Notes under the pieces: generated by a model | Databases searched by the model: none | What the model saw: the letters and a program-made list of their open reading frames with translations, nothing else | What the model was told of the DNA's origin: nothing | Assembly: GCF_002995495.1 (NCBI RefSeq) | Contig: NZ_PVZV01000010.1 | Coordinates: 1-64,000 of the forward strand | Direction of reading: 5' to 3' | Origin: Actinocorallia populi | GTDB lineage: Bacteria > Actinomycetota > Actinomycetes > Streptosporangiales > Streptosporangiaceae | DNA length: 64,000 nt | Shown here: one piece after another, positions 43,558 to 51,400 of the stretch | Layout of the letters: each line of letters starts with the position of its first letter | Numbering within the stretch: position 1 is the stretch's first letter | Made by a program: the position numbers and the translations under genes

Positions 43558-44275
43558 AGTGCAGGTCGAGACGAGCCGCACCGGCCTGGTCGTACGCCCG
43601 CCGGATCCGGCCGAGATGGCCGTCCTCTACCTGCACGGCGACTCGTCCTTCTCGGGCGAGCCGGAGCAGGCGCTCGAGGCCGCCGAGCACCTCAGCCTGC
43701 GGACGGGCGCCACCGTCGTATGCGCCCGCTACCGCCCCGTCTTCCCCTCCGCGCTCGTGGACGTCCAGACCGCCTACCACTACAGCCAGGCCATGGGCCC
43801 GGTCGCCGTGGCGGGCGAGGGCGCAGGCGCCGGACTCGCCGCCGCCCTGCTGATCCGGCTGCGCGACGCCGGATCCACGCTCCCCTCCTGCGCGACGCTC
43901 GTCTCTCCGCTGCTCGACCTGAGCCTCCAGGCCCCGAGCTTGCTGTTCAACGCGAGCGCCAACCCCGAGTTCGACCTCGCCGAGCTCCGCGCCCGAGTCG
44001 GGCGGTACGCCGCCGACCGAGACCTCACGGATCCTTTCGTGAGCCCGCTGCACGGCAACCTCCACGGCCTCCCGCCCGTCCAGCTCCTCACCTCGGGCAC
44101 CGACCCCCTGCTGGACGACGCCCTGGCCTTCGCCGCCCGCGCCGCCCACTCCAGCGTCTCGGTCGACCTGCACGTCCACCCGGACGCCACGGGCCTGCAC
44201 GCCGAGACCATCCCCTCCATGGCCGCTTTCATCAGGACCCAGACCCCTGCCGCCGTCACCCGCACCTCCACCTGA
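43547..44275 (+). CDS. HSL-type alpha/beta hydrolase fold protein lacking the nucleophile Ser
   Basis: A 242-aa protein of the hormone-sensitive-lipase fold. Where active members have HGGG and GDSAGG, this one reads YLHGDSSFSG and AGEGAGAG, so the nucleophile Ser is Gly92. The acid position (SGTDPLLDD) remains and a late His-rich stretch is present. It is probably catalytically dead, or uses other chemistry, and may be a binding or scaffold protein. It starts at GTG 43547, co-translated with the hydratase. A 42-bp piece of this gene recurs at 55914. Confidence 0.82.
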   Translation: MANEVQVETSRTGLVVRPPDPAEMAVLYLHGDSSFSGEPEQALEAAEHLSLRTGATVVCARYRPVFPSALVDVQTAYHYSQAMGPVAVAGEGAGAGLAAALLIRLRDAGSTLPSCATLVSPLLDLSLQAPSLLFNASANPEFDLAELRARVGRYAADRDLTDPFVSPLHGNLHGLPPVQLLTSGTDPLLDDALAFAARAAHSSVSVDLHVHPDATGLHAETIPSMAAFIRTQTPAAVTRTST

Positions 44276-44319
44276 ACGGAAAGGGCCGGAAGATGTCGCT
44301 CTTCCAGCCCTTTCCGTTC
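44274..44319. terminator. Strong 20-bp hairpin ending the reductase operon
   Basis: Two 20-nt arms (44274-44293 and 44300-44319) pair with a single C-A mismatch around the loop TGTCGC. The left arm begins within the hydrolase stop codon. No U tract follows, as is usual in this GC range. Confidence 0.75.
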
Positions 44320-44367
44320 TGCCGACTCTTCATCAGCGGATCCGGGGGTCGAGCCCCTGACGGCGCC
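44320..44367 (+). repeat. tRNA-Lys-like 3' half: probable attachment-site remnant
   Basis: Starting inside the anticodon stem, the sequence shows GACTCTTCATC (anticodon CTT context). Next comes a perfect 5-bp T-arm with stems CGGGG and CCCTG around GTCGAGC. An acceptor-strand end GACGGCGCC follows. Canonical loops read TTCGAGT, so two loop bases are changed. There is no 5' half, so this is not a functional tRNA. An integrase remnant follows 210 bp away, making this a likely att site. Confidence 0.55.
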
Positions 44368-44576
44368 CCCTGATCTGGGTGATCCCCCTGTTGAGAGAGC
44401 AACCAGCCCTGTTGGTGAAGCCGATGGGAGACCAGCGTCGGCTTGCTGGCGGGGCATGCCGACCACCGACGTCTATGCCACTGCAACATCACCGTGCAAT
44501 GTGTGACACGCCAGTCTGGCAGAGCGCCTCGGTGTCTGCTTGCGTCGAGGACGCTTGGCTCTGGGAACGCCGGTCC

Positions 44577-44766
44577 GGCATCGAGGATGAGCTGGGGCAC
44601 CGCCTCGGCGGAGTCATGAGCAACTCGGGGCACGACTGCGACGTAGGTCGGCGGTGAGCACGAAGCTCGCGTGACTGAGCTGGTCCTGGATGACCTTCAA
44701 ATCCGTCCCGGCCTGCAAGACCAGGCTGCCAGCGATCCCATGGTGCTCTGCAGCGTCAGGAAACTC
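44577..44766 (-). pseudogene. Tyrosine recombinase (phage-type integrase) remnant
   Basis: The minus strand reads GSLVLQAGTDLKVIQDQLSH and then ASFVLTAD, the C-terminal box of actinobacterial tyrosine integrases (AAGxDLKxVQDxLGHAS). After a frameshift it continues as VAHDSAEAVPQLILDAG, the usual end of these proteins. The LRHG box is degraded (AEHHG) and the catalytic domain is missing upstream. The remaining parts of the 44276-44979 gap show nothing else I can assign. Confidence 0.65.
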
Positions 44767-44979
44767 CCGCTCGCTGTGATCCTGCTGATGCGGAACACCA
44801 GCACAAGTACCGCACCGACGCCGCTCCGCGCGTCGACTCCTCATGCGGCATCTGCCATTTCCTGGCGGTGCGAGTCGTCGCCTGTCCGACAGCTGCTCAC
44901 ACTCGCTGATCATTACCAGCCGGTCCACCGATCGCTGACACACGGGATCCTCTTGCCCAAAGGCAGCGTCTGACTGGAC

Positions 44980-46374
44980 GTGGACGACTCCTACCGCCCT
45001 CAGCCAATCCCCGGTATTCCTTCCGTAACCGATGAAGGCACCCCGCCGAAGCGCCGGTGGATAGGGACCGTAGTCGGCGTACTCGGCGCGATCGCAATGC
45101 TCGCTGCACTATTCGCGGTGCTGGGGCCGGGCGCAGCCTGGTGGGTCGAGCACGTCGACAAGGTCCCGCTTGATGGCAAGGACGCGGTCACCGGCAAGGA
45201 CCGCCAAGACGTGCTCGACAACGCCCGCGGCCGACTCGCCGGGATCGCAGCCGGGTTGCTCGCAGCAGCGGCAATCTTCTACACCGCGGCAAACGCGGCC
45301 TCAGCCCGCCGCACAGCCGAGGCCGCAGTTCGCAGCTCCGAAGCCTCTGAACGCACCACCCAGGCCGCCTTCCACAGCGCCGAAGCCTCCCAAGAAACTG
45401 CCCGCGCTGCCGTCCGCACCGCTGCTGCCACTGAACGTGGCCTGGTCACCGGCCGCTACACCGCCGCCATCGACCAGCTCGGCTCCGACAAACCAGCCGT
45501 CCAACTCGGCGGTGTTCACGCCTTGGCCGGCATCGCCGACGACGCACCCGACATGCGCCAGACCTGCATCGACGTTCTATGCTCCTACCTCCGCCTGCCC
45601 TATGACCCAGACCCTGGTGCCAACGGTGATCCCTCAGCCCGCAAGGCCTACCGAGCCTTTCGCGAAGTCCGCCACACCGTCATCCGCCTTATTGGCAACC
45701 GCCTCCGCCTGTCCTCAAACAACCCTCACTCCTGGCAAGGCAGCGACTTCGACTTCACCGATGTCATCTTCGACGGCGGCGATCTCCACAAGTCCGTCTT
45801 TTCCGGAGGCACCATCGACTTCAAGGGCGCGCAGTTCGCCAGCGGTACCGTCAACTTCGAAGAAGCGGAGTTCATTGACGGGTACGTCAGCTTCAAGGGC
45901 GCGCAGTTCACCGGCGGCACCCTCGACTTCACGGAGGCGAAATTCGCCGGCAGTGACATCAGCTTCGAGTTTGCGAAGTTCTTCGATGGCATTCTCAATT
46001 TCGAGTACGCAGAGTTCTCCGATGGAGAGGTTCAATTCTGGGATACAGAGTTCAGCGGAGGCCACATGAACTTCTCGTACATCAACCTCACAGGTGGCAT
46101 CCTCCATTTCTTGGGCGCGACCCTTAACGGCAACACCATCGACTTCAGAGACAGTCGGTTTTCTGATGGATCCATCTTCTTCGAGGATACAGAATTCGCC
46201 GACGGTACCGTCAGCTTCGATAATACGACACTCACTGGCGACACCATTTTCTTCAAAAATTCTGAACTCACCGGCGGCACCGTCGACTTCACCAATGCGA
46301 AATGTCAGCGGCCGCCATCATTTACCAGGCAAGATCTGGGTATACTACTGCCAACAGAATGGCATAACTCCTAG
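44980..46374 (+). CDS. Membrane-anchored protein with fourteen 12-residue repeats
   Basis: A 464-aa protein. Two transmembrane segments (about 30-52 and 88-105) are followed by an Ala/Ser-rich coiled-coil-like stretch (about 105-150) and a globular linker. Then come some 14 tandem 12-residue repeats (about 275-445) of pattern xGxhxFxxhxFx, for example GGTIDFKGAQFA. The pattern resembles pentapeptide-repeat beta-helices but has a 12-residue period. The start GTG at 44980 has a poor ribosome site. The second half is visibly richer in A/T than neighbouring genes, suggesting transfer. Function unknown. Confidence 0.82.
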   Translation: MDDSYRPQPIPGIPSVTDEGTPPKRRWIGTVVGVLGAIAMLAALFAVLGPGAAWWVEHVDKVPLDGKDAVTGKDRQDVLDNARGRLAGIAAGLLAAAAIFYTAANAASARRTAEAAVRSSEASERTTQAAFHSAEASQETARAAVRTAAATERGLVTGRYTAAIDQLGSDKPAVQLGGVHALAGIADDAPDMRQTCIDVLCSYLRLPYDPDPGANGDPSARKAYRAFREVRHTVIRLIGNRLRLSSNNPHSWQGSDFDFTDVIFDGGDLHKSVFSGGTIDFKGAQFASGTVNFEEAEFIDGYVSFKGAQFTGGTLDFTEAKFAGSDISFEFAKFFDGILNFEYAEFSDGEVQFWDTEFSGGHMNFSYINLTGGILHFLGATLNGNTIDFRDSRFSDGSIFFEDTEFADGTVSFDNTTLTGDTIFFKNSELTGGTVDFTNAKCQRPPSFTRQDLGILLPTEWHNS

Positions 46375-46396
46375 CAGCACAAAGAACACTCCTCTT

Positions 46397-46416
46397 TCCC
46401 ACTCCCTAAAGTGGGA
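46397..46416. terminator. Hairpin between convergent genes
   Basis: TCCCACT and AGTGGGA pair over 7 bp around CCCTAA, 23 nt after the repeat-protein stop and before the 3' end of the minus-strand kinase-like gene. Candidate bidirectional terminator. Confidence 0.55.
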
Positions 46417-46489
46417 GGATCAGGTAGCCCTTACCGAGGGTGGCTATTGGTTACGTAGCAACCGGTTGCCAGTGAGGCGGAGGTCATCT

Positions 46490-47401
46490 TCATCCCTCAG
46501 GCCTGAGCCCGGCACTCCCTTGAGGCGAACCGAGCCCATGGTGATGGGAAGTGCTCAGCAGATGCCGGACATGCGCTCTCACGTGAGGAGCGAGACGGGC
46601 ATGGACGGGGTCTCGGTCGGCTGCTTGCAGAAGGATCGCCGCCACGGTGATCTCGGCAAGCCGACCGTCTGGCGTGTCCAGGACATTCAAAAAGGTCTTC
46701 CGGACTTGTGCGGCCGTTTCCGGGACGGGCAGGGTGTAGGCGTGGAGATGCGCAGCATCGAAGCCGTGTGGGGCGGGGCCGAACCCTTCCCAGTCCAGGA
46801 TGGTGAGTTCAGGGCCGGTGAGGTTGGCCCAATGGAGATCTCCATGGGCCAACCCCCATCTCTGGACAGTGGTGTCGAGGCCTGTCTCACCGAGGTAGCG
46901 CGGGATGGTCCGATGAATGTAGTCCTGTGTGACGACGGGCTGACGGCCGTCGGGGACCGGCGTTGCGGCGACCACGTCGCAGGCACGCCGCAACTGGAAC
47001 CACCAGGTGTCAGGCAACGCTATGCGCTCGGTGAGATCGGGAGAAGGCGAGCAGGGAGGCTCTGGCACATACGAGCTGAGTTCGGCGCGGTAGGCGTACT
47101 CATGGCCTTTCCACTCGGCGGAACGAAGCAGTCGGGGCCTTGGGATCTCATCCGAGAGCACCGCGGCGGCCGTTTTCGTGCCGACCCAGAGTTTGCCGCC
47201 GGCTTTGCCCGCCGGGGCTTCCATCACACGAAGCCATGCGCGCCCGTGAGCGTCTTCAACCGGCATCCCGAGCGTTCTGCCGCCATGGCCCCAAGCCTCG
47301 GGCGTCCCGAAGACCGGAGCGCAGGTGAGTCGTGTCGCCGCGTCGGTGAAGGCGGCATGCATCCGGTCTCGTACAGCCGAATCATCAGGCTCGGAGAACA
47401 C
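46490..47401 (-). CDS. Aminoglycoside-phosphotransferase-like kinase fold protein
   Basis: A 303-aa protein with the catalytic motif HGDLHWANL and metal-binding DWEGFG of the APH/choline-kinase fold, so a small-molecule or peptide phosphotransferase is likely. GTG 47401 is chosen: GGGAGG lies 6-7 nt upstream and the gene then overlaps the aldo-keto reductase by 17 nt. The upstream frame extension has no support. Last gene of the four-gene set beginning with the 40-aa peptide. Confidence 0.8.
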   Translation of the reverse strand: MFSEPDDSAVRDRMHAAFTDAATRLTCAPVFGTPEAWGHGGRTLGMPVEDAHGRAWLRVMEAPAGKAGGKLWVGTKTAAAVLSDEIPRPRLLRSAEWKGHEYAYRAELSSYVPEPPCSPSPDLTERIALPDTWWFQLRRACDVVAATPVPDGRQPVVTQDYIHRTIPRYLGETGLDTTVQRWGLAHGDLHWANLTGPELTILDWEGFGPAPHGFDAAHLHAYTLPVPETAAQVRKTFLNVLDTPDGRLAEITVAAILLQAADRDPVHARLAPHVRAHVRHLLSTSHHHGLGSPQGSAGLRPEG

Positions 47402-48290
47402 GGCAGACCTCCCGGAGGTGGGGTGGTGTGATCGGTGGGCGGCGGAACGCTGTGAGAGCGTCCTGCCAGTGTGCCGTAGTCGAAGCTGAAAGCAGGGCAC
47501 CGGTGACACCCGGTGTGGAGGCCACCACGGACAGGGCCGCCACCACGGGGGACGAGCCGGGGCTGATCCGAGCGGCCAGATCTTCGGTGACCATGTCGGT
47601 GAGTTCGCCGCCACTCAGCGGCGCAGAAGCCCATACCTCGAGCCCGGCCTCGGCCGCCTGCGTGACAGGACCGGCGCTTCGGAGAGCTTCGGCGACCGGG
47701 CGGATGTGCACGAGACTCACGGGGAGCTGGATCGCCTTCAAGTGAAAGTCAGAACTTCCAGCAGCGTCTCGTGCTGCAGAGATCAGCTCTCGTACGGTGA
47801 ATGCGCCGTCGGTGAAGCCGCTCCAGGTGGCGATTCCGTAACCGGTGATCTGGCCAGCGTGGACGGACTGCTCGCAGACCTCGAATGCCCGAGCCATCTG
47901 GGTGAGGAGCCGAGCCCGATCATGATGGGCATCGTGTTCGGGGTTATGCAGGTAGAGGAGGTCGAGTCGTTTTCTGCGCAGCTCAGCGATATTGGCGGCG
48001 ATCCGATGGTCGATGTAGGCCGGGGATATGGAGTGGCATCGAGCCGCTTCCTGATCGGTGATGGTGCCCATACGCCGCGCGGTCTGAGCCTGCGTACGGG
48101 TCATGTGCCCAACCTTGGTGAAGACCCGTACCTCAGGATGGTGGGGCAGAATCCGAGCCAGTTGCTCATGTGCGGTTCCGTGAGCGTAGACGGGAGCCGT
48201 GTCGATGGCCGTGACACCGGCCGCGATGGCCACACGGGCGGCAACGGCCACGTCGCGACAGCGATACGTCCCCAAGCCGAGGGCGGTCAC
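47385..48290 (-). CDS. Aldo/keto reductase
   Basis: A 301-aa NADPH-dependent TIM-barrel reductase with the full catalytic tetrad: D30 and Y35 (AIDTAPVYAHG), K59 (VFTKVGH) and H115 (LLYLHNPE). It overlaps the oxygenase gene by 4 nt and the kinase-like gene by 17 nt, so it acts in the same pathway. The substrate is unknown; acting on a carbonyl produced by the oxygenase is a possibility. Confidence 0.9.
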   Translation of the reverse strand: MTALGLGTYRCRDVAVAARVAIAAGVTAIDTAPVYAHGTAHEQLARILPHHPEVRVFTKVGHMTRTQAQTARRMGTITDQEAARCHSISPAYIDHRIAANIAELRRKRLDLLYLHNPEHDAHHDRARLLTQMARAFEVCEQSVHAGQITGYGIATWSGFTDGAFTVRELISAARDAAGSSDFHLKAIQLPVSLVHIRPVAEALRSAGPVTQAAEAGLEVWASAPLSGGELTDMVTEDLAARISPGSSPVVAALSVVASTPGVTGALLSASTTAHWQDALTAFRRPPITPPHLREVCRVLRA

Positions 48291-49474
48291 CGTCGCTCTC
48301 CCACGGACAAGATCCCGGCATGCAGGAATTGACTGAGAAGGTCAGCGGCCTGTGCGGTGGTGATGTCCGAAGCCTGAGCGAGAACGCCGAGAACCTCTGA
48401 ACGGCCGGAGACAAGGATCTCCAGCAGGGGCTCCGCTCGGCATGCGAGCGACCAGCGCTGTCCAGCAGCTTCCAGCACCAGGTTCTCTCCCGAGCGTCTC
48501 ATGACCGCACGCGGAGCCGTCAGCGCGACCCGCAGATCGGGATCGGCTGGGAGCGTCTCGTGAACGGCGTGAGGCAGGCTGAAGCCGCCATGGACTCCAT
48601 AAGCGGAGTCTCTTGCAGTCAGGTACTTCTCGATCAGAGACGGGTCTCCGAGTCTCTCGGCCAGCAGCTCGGCGATGTCGTTCCGCCACATGGCGTCCGC
48701 GTGGTCGGCCGTGCGGGGAATGTCGGTGCGAATGATCTCGTGGGCGCGTAGTTCGTCGATCAGCCAGGCCAGCAGGTCGACTCCGGTGTGGGTGGTCAGT
48801 CCACAGGTCAGGTGAAGTGACGGCTGCCCGGTGGAGGCTGCGGCGGCGTGCCACCAGCCCCGTGGCACATGCAGGACGTCACCGGCGCGGAGAGTGAACT
48901 CGTCGATCGGCGTCGTGGGAGGGGCGTCGTCGAAGTCGACGTCCCGGTACAGCGGAGCCGGTCGGGTCGGGCCGTAGACCCGCCACCGTTTCGCTCCCGA
49001 GATCTGGATGACGATGACGTCGTGGTCGTCCCAATGAACGCCGAAGCCTTCCTTCGCGGTCCAGGAGGCGTAGGCGTTGACCTGGACACCGGTGCGCAAC
49101 TGCCGTTCCAGAGCGCTCACCAGGTCGCGGATCGGCGGGTGCATCTCCTCGATGGCGTCCAGCACCAGGGTCGCACCCTTCCGAAGTTGGGCGGACAGGA
49201 GGTGGGGCTGCGGGGCATGCCAGGGCTGCATGCGCCGGTACGTCCGCTGCTCGCAGTACTCCTCTACCCGGATGGTCTCTCCGCCGAGGGCGAGACGCAG
49301 CCGGGGCGGTTCCAGCCGATGGGTGTTGAGGATCTCGTTCAGTGCCGGCCAGGTCAGCAGGTCGGCGAATCGGTTCTGCTCCCCGGCGGGCGCGGAGAAG
49401 ACACGGTGGGCGCGGCCCAGGTCCTGGGCGAGGAACTCGTCCCCGCCCAGGACCTTGACGATCAGATCGGACAT
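48287..49474 (-). CDS. JmjC/cupin-4 family Fe(II)/2-oxoglutarate oxygenase
   Basis: A 395-aa protein. The double-stranded beta-helix core contains the iron triad H147-x-D149 (FGVHWDDHD) and H209 (VPRGWWHAA), plus the KRWRVY strand typical of the ribosomal-oxygenase/YcfD-like cupin group. A C-terminal winged-helix-like region of about 150 residues follows. Such enzymes hydroxylate amino-acid side chains of proteins or peptides. It starts 9 nt after the stop of a 40-codon gene and has no strong ribosome site of its own, so it is translationally coupled to the peptide, its possible substrate. Confidence 0.88.
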   Translation of the reverse strand: MSDLIVKVLGGDEFLAQDLGRAHRVFSAPAGEQNRFADLLTWPALNEILNTHRLEPPRLRLALGGETIRVEEYCEQRTYRRMQPWHAPQPHLLSAQLRKGATLVLDAIEEMHPPIRDLVSALERQLRTGVQVNAYASWTAKEGFGVHWDDHDVIVIQISGAKRWRVYGPTRPAPLYRDVDFDDAPPTTPIDEFTLRAGDVLHVPRGWWHAAAASTGQPSLHLTCGLTTHTGVDLLAWLIDELRAHEIIRTDIPRTADHADAMWRNDIAELLAERLGDPSLIEKYLTARDSAYGVHGGFSLPHAVHETLPADPDLRVALTAPRAVMRRSGENLVLEAAGQRWSLACRAEPLLEILVSGRSEVLGVLAQASDITTAQAADLLSQFLHAGILSVGERR

Positions 49475-49483
49475 TGTCGCTGA

Positions 49484-49606
49484 TCAGTTGTCGTTGAGGT
49501 CGGACTTGCCGGTGGACCCGCCGTCGGACGGCTGCGTGGCCCGGCCGCGCGCCGCCACGATCCTCTCCACGGCCACCACCAGGCCGCCGTTCGCCTCGCT
49601 GTTCAT
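49484..49606 (-). CDS. 40-residue peptide, candidate precursor of a modified peptide
   Basis: ATG 49606 is preceded by AAAGGAG at 6-nt spacing, the best ribosome site of the cluster. The peptide opens MNSEANGGLVVAVERIVAAR (possibly a leader helix) and ends in a Gly/Ser/Asp/Asn-rich stretch with GGSTGKSDLNDN. It has no Cys, so it is unlike lanthipeptides or sactipeptides; Asp, Asn, Arg and Lys are candidate hydroxylation sites for the adjacent JmjC/cupin enzyme. A longer in-frame start upstream is not needed. It could also be just a small regulatory protein. Confidence 0.6.
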   Translation of the reverse strand: MNSEANGGLVVAVERIVAARGRATQPSDGGSTGKSDLNDN

Positions 49607-49747
49607 CGCTGCTCCTTTCCACCGCACCGCCCCTGTGGCGGGCTCGGCATGCCCACACTCTGCGGTGTGCAGCACGGCCCGAACAGTGGCCGGGACCGTG
49701 CCCCGGTTCCGTGGACTCGGCCCACGGAGCCATCTCCTCGATCACCG

Positions 49748-49775
49748 TTGCGCTCCGTCCGGAGACCGCTACGCT
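49748..49775 (+). promoter_or_regulatory. Promoter of the HTH-SLOG gene
   Basis: TTGCGC (49748-49753) and TACGCT (49770-49775) are 16 bp apart, placing transcription start near 49782, about 30 nt before GTG 49813. Confidence 0.45.
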
Positions 49776-49812
49776 CTTGGTCGAGGCCATAGGCGAGCCG
49801 AAGGCGAACGAC

Positions 49813-50706
49813 GTGACCAGGCGCAGAATCTTCGATCCGGGAGCAGTCCCGATACGGTTCTGGCAGCGTGACGACGTCCAAGCATCCCTCGCGCACCGCG
49901 ATGTAGCGCAGTTGTTCCGCCTGTTCCTGGACGAGTTCTCCGAATGCACCCAGACCCAGCTCGCTCTGCTCACCCAGCATGACCGTTCGGACATCTCCAA
50001 CTGGGTACGCGGCATACGCCAAGGCCGCGTGTCCGACATCGAGGTGCTGATCCGCATAGCTGACGGGCTTCACATGCCCGACCAGGCCAGAGCCCTGTTC
50101 GGCCTCGCCCCGGTCGGTGCTGACGGACCAGAGCTCGTCTCCACCGGCCCTCGGCATCCGGAGGTCGGCCACGGTACGGGCCGCTCCGCCACCGTGCGGG
50201 CTCATGGGTCGGCGCATGTCGCCATCTGCGGCAGCCGGGCGCCGGACACCGAGGCCGGTGTGATCGACGTCGCCGTCCGCTGCCTCGCGCGGCTCGTCAT
50301 GAGCAGGGAGTACAAGGTCAGCCACGGACCGGTCGGCGTGGGCATCGAGGTCATGACCTACATCGCCGACCGCTACCGTCCACCGGGCTTCACCTTGGCG
50401 CTCGGGCTCTTCGGTCACCGCGCCGTCGTCCAGGACTCGGAGTTCGTCATCGTCGTCGGCGGTGCGGTCGGCACCCAGACCGAGATCGACCTCGCCCTGT
50501 CCATGAACAAGAAGATCATCCCGCTGCCGGGGAGCGGAGGAGCAGCCCGCCGCTTCTACCGCCAGGCGGCCGAAGACCGGCGTGCCCGCTCATGGATGGC
50601 CGACGAACACTTCGCCGCCCTCCACACATGCCACGATCCCGGAGAAGACTTCGCCCGGATCATCGAGCATCTGATCGACAACGACCCCGGAGTACCAAGT
50701 GACTGA
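49813..50706 (+). CDS. XRE-like HTH protein with SLOG (nucleotide-binding) domain
   Basis: A 297-aa fusion. A helix-turn-helix (residues about 28-95, TQTQLALLTQHDRSDISNWV) is followed by a SLOG-type Rossmann domain with AICGSRAP, VSHGPVGVG and the LOG-like loop VVGGAVGTQTEIDLAL. SLOG domains sense or hydrolyse nucleotide derivatives, so the protein may be a nucleotide-responsive regulator. GTG 49813 is preferred over GTG 49711 because a promoter maps between them. It overlaps the reductase gene by 8 nt. Confidence 0.78.
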   Translation: MTRRRIFDPGAVPIRFWQRDDVQASLAHRDVAQLFRLFLDEFSECTQTQLALLTQHDRSDISNWVRGIRQGRVSDIEVLIRIADGLHMPDQARALFGLAPVGADGPELVSTGPRHPEVGHGTGRSATVRAHGSAHVAICGSRAPDTEAGVIDVAVRCLARLVMSREYKVSHGPVGVGIEVMTYIADRYRPPGFTLALGLFGHRAVVQDSEFVIVVGGAVGTQTEIDLALSMNKKIIPLPGSGGAARRFYRQAAEDRRARSWMADEHFAALHTCHDPGEDFARIIEHLIDNDPGVPSD

Positions 50707-51400
50707 ACGCCCCTACGTCCTGCTGTCCTGCGCGTCCTCGATCGACGGCCACATCGACGACAACACCGAGGAACGGCTCCTGCTGTCCAACGACGAGGAC
50801 TTCGACCGCGTCGACGAGGTCCGGGCGACCTGCGACGCGATCCTCGTCGGCGCCAACACCATCCGCCGCGACAACCCCCGTCTGCTCGTCCGCGCGCAGG
50901 ATCGCCGCCAGAACCGTGTGACGCGCGGCCTGCCGGAGAGCCCGATCAAGGTCACTTTCACCAGCAGTGGCGATCTCGACCCTGAAGCCAAGTTCTTCAC
51001 CGCCGGAGATGTCGAGAAAATCGTGTACTGCCCCGACGCGGCCCTCGACAAGTGCCGAGACCGTCTCGGCGGCGTCGCCACCGTGGTGGGCGTCGGCGAG
51101 GCGGTCGGCTTGGAAACCGTGCTGGCGGATCTCGCTTCCCGGGGCATTCGCCGGTTGATGGTGGAGGGTGGCGGCACCGTCCACACCCAGTTCCTCACCG
51201 AGGGCCTCGCCGACGAGCTCCAGCTTGTGATCGCACCCTTCTTCGTCGGCGATGCCGACGCCCCCCGCTTCGTCGGCCCGGGTAGCTTCCCGCACCACTC
51301 CGGCAACCGGATGACCGTCGCCGAAGTGCGTCAGATCGGCGACGTCATCCTCGCCCGCTACCTTCTCCGGCGGCCGGACGAAGCGGGGACCGATCAGTAG
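50699..51400 (+). CDS. RibD C-terminal-like reductase (dihydrofolate-reductase fold)
   Basis: A 233-aa stand-alone RibD_C enzyme. The N-terminal strand YVLLSCASSIDGHID, ATCDAILVGANTIRRDNPRL and the late VEGGGTVHTQFLTEGLADEL are the family's NADPH and substrate motifs. RibD itself reduces a ribosylamino-pyrimidine; paralogues work in nucleoside or cofactor pathways. Coupling to a SLOG protein hints at nucleotide-type chemistry. Its 3' end overlaps the next convergent gene by 7 nt. Confidence 0.87.
   Translation: MTERPYVLLSCASSIDGHIDDNTEERLLLSNDEDFDRVDEVRATCDAILVGANTIRRDNPRLLVRAQDRRQNRVTRGLPESPIKVTFTSSGDLDPEAKFFTAGDVEKIVYCPDAALDKCRDRLGGVATVVGVGEAVGLETVLADLASRGIRRLMVEGGGTVHTQFLTEGLADELQLVIAPFFVGDADAPRFVGPGSFPHHSGNRMTVAEVRQIGDVILARYLLRRPDEAGTDQ

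Noticed and set aside
44320-44367. Functional tRNA gene
   Set aside because: Only the 3' half is present, there is no D-arm or 5' acceptor strand, and the T-loop is altered.
49607-49675. N-terminal extension of the 40-aa peptide to a 63-codon frame
   Set aside because: The internal ATG has AAAGGAG at ideal spacing, and the extension has no ribosome site.
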